The translations under genes were made by a program, and so were the position numbers. This document shows, piece after piece, positions 1 through 4,691 of a stretch of 7,414 bases of DNA (the stretch's first letter is position 1; the number at the start of each line of letters is the position of its first letter). This stretch comes from Geobacteraceae bacterium (GTDB lineage: Bacteria; Desulfobacterota; Desulfuromonadia; Desulfuromonadales; Desulfuromonadaceae), in the NCBI GenBank assembly GCA_020201305.1, contig JAIVHC010000207.1:1-7414 (forward strand), written 5' to 3'. A model generated the notes under the pieces. It was not told the origin of the DNA. It ran no database searches and worked only from the letters and a program-made list of their open reading frames with translations.

Positions 1-104
1 GGGCTTATGGCACCCATTCCAAGGGACACTTTGCGCCGTCCATGGCCGTTCGACTGTCGCCGTCCATGGCGACAGACGCCCTTTCCATGGGTACCACAAG
101 CCCC
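1..104. repeat. CCATGG-rich imperfect inverted repeat, cut by the left edge
   Basis: Bases 1-25 are nearly the reverse complement of 79-103: 15 of the outer 17 positions pair, then a 3x3 internal loop, then five more pairs. The pairing seems to continue past the window edge, since c104 has no partner inside. The two mismatches in the outer stem (7/97 and 11/93) become G-U wobbles if the minus strand is transcribed, but A-C clashes if the plus strand is. CCATGG occurs at 40-45, 64-69 and 85-90; a 12-bp direct repeat (GCCGTCCATGGC) lies at 35-46 and 59-70; a small hairpin has a 7-bp stem at 55-61/68-74. I recall similar CCATGG-bearing intergenic repeats in marine gammaproteobacteria but cannot name a family. 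No transposase is visible. Confidence 0.55.
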
Positions 105-366
105 TTGTATCGGTAGTGGTAGTGAATAGTTACACATTTTTTACAATCTATAACGCGATGAATGTAGCAAGAGACAAAGGAGAAGTAAAGCACCGAGACC
201 ACTATATATAGTTATTTTTCGCGAAAGTCACACCATATATTGTTTAAAAGCCTGTGGCAGGAGTTGTGGACAACTTAAGAAATGCTGCGGGATTGCAACA
301 AAAAAGCCGGAAAACTCCGGCTTAAGTTAAACTCTTCACAGTTTCTGATTCTGAGCGCAAATCTGC
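105..366. other. Non-coding AT-rich stretch
   Basis: No convincing gene is seen. A minus-strand reading frame of 65 codons crosses it and the left repeat, but it has no ribosome binding site and its C-terminal part is just the CCATGG repeat translated. The stretch contains TA-rich runs near 203-212 and 235-241, a 10-bp palindrome TTTCGCGAAA (217-226), and a 14-bp dyad AGTTGT-GG-ACAACT (262-275). The last part is the terminator described separately. Confidence 0.5.
299..323 (-). terminator. Rho-independent terminator of the 367-588 gene
   Basis: On the minus strand, AAGCCGGA (323-316) pairs with TCCGGCTT (311-304) around a 4-nt loop. The 3' arm runs into six consecutive T residues (305-300). 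The hairpin starts 44 bases past the stop codon of the 367-588 gene and fits transcription leaving that gene leftward. On the plus strand there is no T run after the stem, so it appears one-directional. Confidence 0.85.
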
Positions 367-588
367 TTATCTGATTTTCCAGGCGACAAAATCGCGTAGC
401 CCCTCGCGTATCAATTCGACACACTTAATACACGCTGGAATCATTTGCGAAACCACAAACAACGCCACAAATCCAACAAAAGACCATGCCAGGATACCCG
501 CACCATCAGCCTTGAGATTAAAGCCAGCAAGGCATATAGATGCATGTGCCAACAAAATTAAAAACGTGAGAACACTAATACGCAACAT
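367..588 (-). CDS. Small exported or membrane protein with a CxxC motif, unknown function
   Basis: This 73-residue protein is not recognised. Residues 1-21 look like a signal peptide or first membrane helix, with possible cleavage after Ala21. Residues about 31-52 form a second hydrophobic helix, followed by CIKC (Cys53, Cys56) and a short amphipathic, basic tail. The start is supported by GGAG (599-596) 7 nt upstream of the ATG. An intrinsic terminator follows the stop, so this looks like a real single-gene unit. The two cysteines could be a metal or disulfide site, but the spacing alone proves nothing. It lies about 540 bp beyond the end of the cytochrome operon, with the divergent 810-1103 gene between, so it is probably not part of it. 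Confidence 0.65.
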   Translation of the reverse strand: MLRISVLTFLILLAHASICLAGFNLKADGAGILAWSFVGFVALFVVSQMIPACIKCVELIREGLRDFVAWKIR

Positions 589-673
589 GTTTCAACTCCA
601 TATATACACTATGCGAGAGATTTTCGACTCCAGTACTCACAAGCCCAAACGTCGGGCCACATAAACCGAAAAT

Positions 674-697
674 GAACTGGAACAACGTTAACAGTTC
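674..697. promoter_or_regulatory. Candidate operator dyad in a divergent intergenic region
   Basis: GAACTG (674-679) and CAGTTC (692-697) form a 6-bp inverted repeat with a 12-bp spacer that holds the palindrome AACGTT. A second, weaker dyad ACGAT/ATCGT lies at 724-728/735-739. Both sit between the divergent starts at 588 (minus) and 810 (plus), where a shared regulator could bind. No clear -35/-10 pair was identified. Dyads of this size can arise by chance. Confidence 0.25.
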
Positions 698-809
698 TGC
701 TACATCTTAAAAGAGCACATCCCACGATATAAGAATCGTACAAAGCATTTCTCTAATCCGGGATGCGTGTGCTACGAACTATTCTATCTACTTAACACAG
801 GAGACGGAT

Positions 810-1103
810 ATGGAAGAAAATTCTCCATCTGAATATACCCGCCAGTTGAGTACAATCCGCAAAAAACGCATGTTCCTGTGGTTTGTATTTGCCTCGTACA
901 TCCCGGCTATTGTGTTAGCATTTACCGTCGGCAACGGTCAACCCACAGCAATTGTGGTTGCGATCATCTGGTTGATCGGTGCTGGGGCGGGCGGGGTTAT
1001 GGTAAGCTTCAGTCGCTGCCCTCGCTGCAAGCAGTTGTTTCATATGCGTGGCATCAGCACTTCCTGGGGGCGCCGCTGCCGCCACTGCAACCTGAGGCTC
1101 TAG
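810..1103 (+). CDS. Two-helix membrane protein with C-terminal zinc ribbon
   Basis: The 97-residue protein has a short basic N-terminus, two hydrophobic helices (about 21-40 and 46-68), and a cytoplasmic-looking tail with two cysteine knuckles: CPRC (Cys70, Cys73) and CRHC (Cys90, Cys93). Four cysteines in CX2C-X16-CX2C order are typical of a zinc ribbon. The start is set by AGGAG (799-803), 6 nt before the ATG. I do not recognise the family beyond 'membrane protein with zinc ribbon', and no enzyme motif is visible. It converges on the cytochrome operon, with 25 bp between stop codons, so it is transcribed separately. A plus-strand ORF on the far side of 1120 is only the shadow of the minus-strand gene. 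Confidence 0.75.
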   Translation: MEENSPSEYTRQLSTIRKKRMFLWFVFASYIPAIVLAFTVGNGQPTAIVVAIIWLIGAGAGGVMVSFSRCPRCKQLFHMRGISTSWGRRCRHCNLRL

Positions 1104-1109
1104 GAGCCT
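1095..1109. other. Small hairpin at the convergent gene junction
   Basis: AGGCTC (1095-1100) and GAGCCT (1104-1109) pair around the TAG stop codon of the 810-1103 gene. An alternative pairing is GGAGC (1103-1107) with GCTCC (1122-1126). Neither is followed by a T run on either strand, so neither is a classical intrinsic terminator, although the convergent position makes a transcription-ending role possible. Confidence 0.25.
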
Positions 1110-1128
1110 GGTAAGAAAGATGCTCCCC

Positions 1129-1653
1129 CTACCTGTCAATCTGTCGCTTCAGGCGCTGCATTATCTCTTCTTCGCGCTCGATAGCACTGCGTGCGCTGCT
1201 CCAGGTGCTGTAATACTCCAAACCCAGAATGGTACAGCCGGAGATAATCACCGCTACAACGTTAACTGCCAGAGCGTTGGCGAAGGCATAGAAAATATAG
1301 AATACTGTCAGATAACCTATGTGGCTCCAACCCCTGTAACGTTCATCCTGATCGGTAAGACGGCCAATGCCAAGGATAAGGGCAGAGAAACTGTAAACGG
1401 CCAGAGCTATGTTTATCATTGCTGGAGAGGGGGGCTTACCCAACAAATCGCGGGTCTGCGGCGACAGGTACAGCATAATGTTACTATCCTGGAAATAAAC
1501 CGCAACCAGACTCACAAGAGCGAACAGCGCAAGTCCCAACAGCCCTCTATGGGCGAGGCGGTGCAGATCTTCAATATGCGCCTGAATCCGCGCCAGACGC
1601 TGCTCCGGCTGGCGCAGTTCAGCGTTGTCTTCAAACTGGGAAGATTGTGACAT
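1129..1653 (-). CDS. Multi-spanning membrane protein, last gene of the cytochrome operon
   Basis: The 174-residue protein has an acidic, glutamine-rich N-terminus with a possible short coiled coil (about 12-34), hydrophobic segments at about 37-54, 80-97 and 113-148 (the last long enough for two helices), and a charged helical C-terminus (155-174). No heme motif or catalytic signature is visible. The start is supported by GAGGA (1666-1662), 8 nt before the ATG. It follows the sensor gene by 67 bp on the same strand, which suggests co-transcription. Small helical proteins of about this size accompany b/c-type cytochromes in metal- and sulfur-respiring bacteria and are sometimes labelled menaquinol oxidoreductase subunits; that assignment is only a possibility here. 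It could equally be a membrane partner of the HAMP sensor. A plus-strand frame overlaps it almost fully but lacks these features. Confidence 0.75.
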   Translation of the reverse strand: MSQSSQFEDNAELRQPEQRLARIQAHIEDLHRLAHRGLLGLALFALVSLVAVYFQDSNIMLYLSPQTRDLLGKPPSPAMINIALAVYSFSALILGIGRLTDQDERYRGWSHIGYLTVFYIFYAFANALAVNVVAVIISGCTILGLEYYSTWSSARSAIEREEEIMQRLKRQIDR

Positions 1654-1692
1654 CTGGCAATTCCTCGCGCGTGAGACAATTCTCTATCCGGG

Positions 1693-1717
1693 CCAAGGCC
1701 CACATGACGGCCCTTGG
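1693..1717 (-). other. Intergenic RNA hairpin between sensor and last operon gene
   Basis: CCAAGGCC (1693-1700) pairs with GGC-CCTTGG (1709-1717) with one bulged C, giving an 8-bp GC-rich stem and an 8-nt loop. On the minus strand it starts 4 bases past the sensor's stop codon and is not followed by a T run, so it is more likely an mRNA stability or processing element than a terminator. Confidence 0.35.
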
Positions 1718-1720
1718 TTG

Positions 1721-2521
1721 TTATTTCTTTTTCGCGTCGCGCAAATGTATCCCCAGGCGACGAATCAGACTGGCGAGATAGCGAAACTCATAACAGTCAT
1801 CAGGCTGGCGATCATCGTCAACAACACCATTATCCACCTGTTTGGCATACTCAATAAGCCGATTAACCGGAAGCAGAACATTACGCTGAATTACCACAGA
1901 TAGCAACCCTATCGCGAGCACCACAACCAGAAACCAAACCCCGACAAGCATCTTCAAGATACGCCCCAGAGAATTTTGCAGTCCTTCCGTGGACATCCCC
2001 ACGTCCACCGTCCCCAGAAGGGCAATCTCTTCTGCCCCCGGATGGCACTGTGCTGTAACACAACCCTCCTGATTCTGGATAGGCACAGTCATACCTAAGA
2101 CTTCCTGTCCGGAGGGATTATCGAAATAGCGAATACGCTCATCGGTAGAAGGCTCCAGCACTACCGCCTCGTTGTGACACAGGTTGCAGCTTTCCGATTC
2201 CAGATCCAGCGTCATCCCGATCTCTTCACTGTCACAGGCAAACTTTACCGTTCCCTGCTTGTCAAAGATGCGCAAGTGCTCAATATCCGGATTCTCCCCC
2301 ATATTGCTCACCAGATGGCTCAGCGCCATGTGGTCGCCTTTCAGCATGTCGTAGGAGGTGGAACGCACCAGGGTTTTGGACATGCAGGATGTACGTTCTT
2401 CGGCAGCATCATATACCAGACTGCGGATGTAACCGTAGAGCATAACAAAACACAGGGTTACAAATGCGGTCATAAGTATGGCGACCGGCACGAGTGTCTT
2501 TTTTGCCAGAGGTTGTGACAT
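1721..2521 (-). CDS. Kinase-less periplasmic heme sensor with HAMP domain
   Basis: The 266-residue protein has an N-terminal membrane helix (about 11-33), a periplasmic domain (34-188), a second helix (189-211) and a HAMP domain (about 212-263), then ends. No histidine kinase, methyl-accepting, cyclase or other output domain follows. The periplasmic domain carries CNLCH (112-116) and CVTAQCH (154-160), one CX2CH and one CX4CH c-type heme motif. The same pair with near-identical spacing occurs in the histidine kinase at the right end of the window, and the flanks align: an F-containing strand 22 residues before the first motif, an LG.T.PI segment between motifs, and LLG..DV..S after the second. 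GGAGG lies 7 nt before the ATG. It is the third gene of the cytochrome operon. It may form mixed dimers with the kinase, act as a decoy, or signal through another partner; all are inference. Confidence 0.85.
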   Translation of the reverse strand: MSQPLAKKTLVPVAILMTAFVTLCFVMLYGYIRSLVYDAAEERTSCMSKTLVRSTSYDMLKGDHMALSHLVSNMGENPDIEHLRIFDKQGTVKFACDSEEIGMTLDLESESCNLCHNEAVVLEPSTDERIRYFDNPSGQEVLGMTVPIQNQEGCVTAQCHPGAEEIALLGTVDVGMSTEGLQNSLGRILKMLVGVWFLVVVLAIGLLSVVIQRNVLLPVNRLIEYAKQVDNGVVDDDRQPDDCYEFRYLASLIRRLGIHLRDAKKK

Positions 2522-2546
2522 GTGCTGCCCTCCATTGTGATTTTAT

Positions 2547-2571
2547 GCAGCGGAGCATAAGGCTCCGCTGC
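2547..2571 (-). other. Strong intergenic hairpin between cytochrome b and sensor genes
   Basis: GCAGCGGAGC (2547-2556) and GCTCCGCTGC (2562-2571) form a perfect 10-bp stem with a 5-nt loop. It lies in the 83-bp gap between the cytochrome b stop and the sensor start. On the minus strand the stem is followed by ATAAAATC, not a T run, so it is not a classical terminator. A stable hairpin here could protect the 3' end of the cytochrome mRNA and reduce expression of the two downstream genes relative to the cytochromes. Confidence 0.6.
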
Positions 2572-2604
2572 CATGGATTCTACCTATATGTACAGATTCG
2601 CGAA

Positions 2605-3237
2605 TTAATGATCTTCATGCTCTTCCCAACCGGTCCACATGGGCTTGAAATGCGCAAACGGGGTATGCCCAAGGGTGGCCAGATAGAAATGGGTAGGAAT
2701 AAATGCAGTAAGAGCGCATGCAAGGAGGAAATGGACTCCTGCAACAACGCGCACTCCTCCTACGGCTACCAGGAGATTGTGGAGCGGCTGCATGTTCAAG
2801 AGAATAAGTCCGGTTATAATCACCAAAGGTACCAATACCATCATAATCACCACGTACGCCCCTTTTTGCATGGGGTTGAATTTATTTGTGGGTGATTCAT
2901 GATGCGGGTTCTCTCTGGTACCGGTAAAGAAATAGAAAAAATAGTACAGAGCCTGTTTCACCGCCCCCTGCTTAAGATCTTCCGCGGTCGGGACATACAA
3001 CTTTATAAGCATTTTTGCAATTACAGCGTAGTAAAACAACCAGAGCAAAAATGAAACTGCAACCACAATTCCAGCGGTGTGGTGCAAACTTACAGCGGCA
3101 CGGTAAGTACCGAAAATATTGATGTAATCCGGGAAACGAATCTGCACTCCCGAAGCTATCAGAGTAACAAAACCCAGCGCATTCAACCAGTGCCAGATCC
3201 GAACCGGAGTGGGTGTCAAATATACACGTTCTTGCAT
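2605..3237 (-). CDS. b-type cytochrome, membrane subunit (b561 / PhsC-like family)
   Basis: The 210-residue protein is an integral membrane diheme b-type cytochrome. Four hydrophobic helices are visible (about 17-34, 50-77, 128-150 and 164-187, counted from an ATG two codons upstream), with histidines placed as in the bacterial cytochrome b561 / formate dehydrogenase gamma / thiosulfate reductase PhsC group: His18 in RIWHWLNA, the His54-His55 pair, His155, His171 and His185. It probably exchanges electrons between the quinone pool and its c-type partner, encoded immediately upstream with 4 to 10 bp between genes. Two starts are possible (3243 and 3237). AGGG at 3249-3246 is only 2 nt from the first ATG but 8 nt from the second, so I prefer 3237; an AAAGGA 11 nt before the first could serve it instead. 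With the c-type gene it resembles the CbcB/CbcA pair of Geobacter in layout; sequence orthology is untested. Confidence 0.88.
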   Translation of the reverse strand: MQERVYLTPTPVRIWHWLNALGFVTLIASGVQIRFPDYINIFGTYRAAVSLHHTAGIVVAVSFLLWLFYYAVIAKMLIKLYVPTAEDLKQGAVKQALYYFFYFFTGTRENPHHESPTNKFNPMQKGAYVVIMMVLVPLVIITGLILLNMQPLHNLLVAVGGVRVVAGVHFLLACALTAFIPTHFYLATLGHTPFAHFKPMWTGWEEHEDH

Positions 3238-3245
3238 AGCCATAA

Positions 3246-3249
3246 CCCT
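3246..3249 (-). promoter_or_regulatory. Ribosome binding site overlapping the upstream stop codon
   Basis: AGGG on the minus strand overlaps the TAG stop of the heptaheme cytochrome gene (3250-3248). It lies 8 nt before the ATG at 3237 and 2 nt before the ATG at 3243. The overlap with the stop codon suggests translational coupling of the c- and b-type subunits, as expected for partners of one complex. Confidence 0.5.
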
Positions 3250-4282
3250 AGTGATCCTTTCTGCGATTTTTACGTGTCAGAAAACGCAAGGTACCGTGCC
3301 CAATAGGCATTGCGAAGCCCCCCAGGATAATCAGAAATCCGATGATATCAAGGGTTCGGCTTCGGGTTGCGCCTACCATATAGAAATCCGGGGTACCGAA
3401 CAGGGCATTAAGAGTTGCCCCTTTTTCCAGTGGCAGACGTCGATAGGTACCATCTTCCTGTGGCAGCGCCACATAGGATTCCTGCATATTTTCCGGTCCT
3501 GCTGCATGGCAGTAAGTGCAATCCCAGCGATTATCAAAGGTGGTAAAGTTATGTTCTACTGTCTCCGGGGTCATCATGGCCCAGAGACGCATCCGGTGTG
3601 ATCCATTATCAGCGTAAAACTCGTTCAGTTCATCTATCGAAATATCCCCACTCGCATCGGCATCTATAATAGATGCGATATTTTCGGTACCGGTCTGCTC
3701 CTGCAACGCCGCATAGCTCGCCAACTCATAGTCCGTGTATGGACGATCCCGATGGCGCAGATACAGTGTGATAGCAAAATCATCTGAAGAACTGTGGCAG
3801 GTTACACAGGGCACTGCATCGAGATGGATACCGGTCTCCGGCAACCAGCGCGAATGCACCTCCTCCATCTGAGTCATCGGATGACACATATCACACGAAT
3901 CATTCATCTGGCGTCCGGACAGACTCACCGGCGCATACGCCTGGTGCGGATTGTGACAGTCCACACAACGGGCACTATCTCCATGTACACTGGATGAGTA
4001 GGTCTCGTGAATGGAGACATGACAATCTTCACAAGATGAAACCACAGCTGCCGTCTCGGCATCAAACGGATGCTCTTCAGTCACCGCATGACAAGATTCA
4101 CACCCCATGGCAGCATGTGCCGTAGCCATAAACTTGACTTCGTCCACATGATTCATCTCTCCAACTTCATCGGCATAGTTATGACACCCCAGACAATCGG
4201 CGGTTTCCATGGCCCACAGGCCGGTACCGCTCCATGCCGTAAGAAGCATCACAACAGCACTACATAACATAATCTGTCTCAT
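3248..4282 (-). CDS. Seven-heme membrane-anchored cytochrome c with an EF-hand
   Basis: The 344-residue protein starts with a signal peptide (about 1-24, likely cleaved after Ala24) and carries seven CXXCH heme motifs: Cys30, Cys61, Cys84, Cys106, Cys130, Cys159 and Cys255. Further histidines (for example His45, His56, His71, His92, His100, His113, His143, His153) could serve as distal ligands. Between hemes six and seven lies a canonical 12-residue EF-hand loop, Asp207-Glu218 (DADASGDISIDE), with calcium ligands at loop positions 1, 3, 5, 7, 9 and 12. A C-terminal helix (about 311-330) followed by a basic tail anchors it in the inner membrane with hemes in the periplasm. It is the first gene of the operon, directly followed by the b-type cytochrome, matching the seven-heme-plus-b design of Geobacter CbcBA. 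AGGAG lies an unusually long 13 nt before the ATG. Its electron partner is unknown. Confidence 0.92.
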   Translation of the reverse strand: MRQIMLCSAVVMLLTAWSGTGLWAMETADCLGCHNYADEVGEMNHVDEVKFMATAHAAMGCESCHAVTEEHPFDAETAAVVSSCEDCHVSIHETYSSSVHGDSARCVDCHNPHQAYAPVSLSGRQMNDSCDMCHPMTQMEEVHSRWLPETGIHLDAVPCVTCHSSSDDFAITLYLRHRDRPYTDYELASYAALQEQTGTENIASIIDADASGDISIDELNEFYADNGSHRMRLWAMMTPETVEHNFTTFDNRWDCTYCHAAGPENMQESYVALPQEDGTYRRLPLEKGATLNALFGTPDFYMVGATRSRTLDIIGFLIILGGFAMPIGHGTLRFLTRKNRRKDH

Positions 4283-4340
4283 CTTCGTACCGCAGCTCCT
4301 TCCTTCATACCAAACAATCCAAAGGATTCATTAAATAATA

Positions 4341-4356
4341 GTCGACACATGTCGAC
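4341..4356. promoter_or_regulatory. Perfect 7-bp dyad upstream of the cytochrome operon
   Basis: GTCGACA-CA-TGTCGAC is a perfect inverted repeat with 7-bp arms and a 2-bp centre, lying 59-74 bp before the cytochrome start. On the minus strand it is followed at once by TATTAT (4340-4335), a plausible -10 element, so a protein bound here would sit over the -35 region. A matching half-site TCGACA occurs at 4649-4654 ahead of the response regulator gene. Which protein binds is unknown; the adjacent NtrC-type regulator is one candidate. Confidence 0.45.
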
Positions 4357-4370
4357 CCCCATGTATTCAA

Positions 4371-4401
4371 GACCATCTCCTGCGGAAATGGTCAACTGAC
4401 C
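4371..4401. promoter_or_regulatory. Overlapping dyads upstream of the cytochrome operon
   Basis: GACCAT (4371-4376) and ATGGTC (4388-4393) form one inverted repeat, and GGTCA-AC-TGACC (4390-4401) forms a second that shares the ATGGTC arm. Such mutually exclusive pairings could be a binding site cluster or, in the leader RNA, alternative hairpins. The arms are short, so chance is not excluded. Confidence 0.3.
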
Positions 4402-4421
4402 GTGAACTGCAATCCTCTCTA

Positions 4422-4450
4422 TATTGTTAGCCTGGCTATAGCTTTGTCAA
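4422..4450 (-). promoter_or_regulatory. Possible sigma70-type promoter of the cytochrome operon
   Basis: On the minus strand TTGACA (4450-4445) is an exact -35 match. The best-spaced -10 region (around 4427-4421, ACAATAT) is poor. It would start a transcript about 130 bp before the cytochrome gene. The -35 overlaps the arm of the 11-bp inverted repeat at 4437-4447, and the spacer holds the dyads TAGCC-T-GGCTA (4428-4438) and GCTATAGC (4435-4442), so binding there could block or modulate it. Confidence 0.25.
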
Positions 4451-4505
4451 CATGGAAGCGCGAAGAGGGCATAAAAATATAACATACTGAAATAACAAAG
4501 CTATA
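4437..4505. repeat. Perfect 11-bp inverted repeat in the divergent intergenic region
   Basis: TATAGCTTTGT (4437-4447) and ACAAAGCTATA (4495-4505) are exact reverse complements separated by 47 bp. The pair lies near the middle of the region between the cytochrome operon and the sigma54 response regulator. Paired distant sites are what a multimeric regulator that loops DNA, or co-operating dimers, would use. It could instead be an RNA structure in a long leader. Confidence 0.45.
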
Positions 4506-4593
4506 TTAAAATAACTCCCCCTGCAGAACACTAAAACCGTGCATACTGTATACTTAATACATACAAAAAAGTACCCACCACGCAATATCCGGC

Positions 4594-4614
4594 AGCGGGG
4601 CACCCTTCCCCGCT
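4594..4614. other. GC-rich hairpin upstream of the response regulator gene
   Basis: AGCGGGG (4594-4600) and CCCCGCT (4608-4614) form a perfect 7-bp stem with a 7-nt loop. No T run follows on either strand. If the regulator is transcribed from the -10-like TATACT at 4549-4554 (no good -35 partner), this hairpin lies in its 5' leader and could affect stability or translation. Confidence 0.35.
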
Positions 4615-4615
4615 A

Positions 4616-4631
4616 TGAAACGTACGTGCCT
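4616..4631 (-). promoter_or_regulatory. Weak candidate sigma54 promoter facing the cytochrome operon
   Basis: On the minus strand AGGCAC-GTACG-TTTCA matches the sigma54 consensus TGGCAC-N5-TTGCA at 9 of the 11 defined positions with exact spacing. The -24 GG is kept, but the G of the normally invariant -12 GC is T. Transcription would start near 4605 and give a leader of about 320 nt. The neighbouring regulator needs a sigma54 promoter somewhere, which is why this is listed; it is weak. Confidence 0.22.
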
Positions 4632-4691
4632 GTATCTACTGCACGGACTCGACAGGTTTAAACCGAATTAGATTCAAGAGGGCTTGCTTAA

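Noticed and set aside
8..23. TGGCAC at 8-13 as a sigma54 -24 element
   Set aside because: No TTGC-like -12 element at the required spacing; it is part of the inverted repeat.
5..202. Minus-strand reading frame of 65 codons
   Set aside because: No ribosome binding site, and its C-terminal third is the CCATGG repeat translated; no protein-like features.
262..275. DnaA-box-like sequence (TTGTCCACA on the minus strand) as an origin signal
   Set aside because: A single imperfect box with no cluster of boxes and no replication genes nearby; better described as a small dyad.
1120..1650. Plus-strand reading frame of 176 codons
   Set aside because: Antisense shadow of the 1129-1653 membrane protein, which has a good ribosome binding site, membrane helices and operon context.
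4598..4614. Plus-strand GGGCAC...CGCT as a sigma54 promoter for the regulator
   Set aside because: The GG-to-GC spacing is one base too long and the match falls within a hairpin that explains the sequence better.
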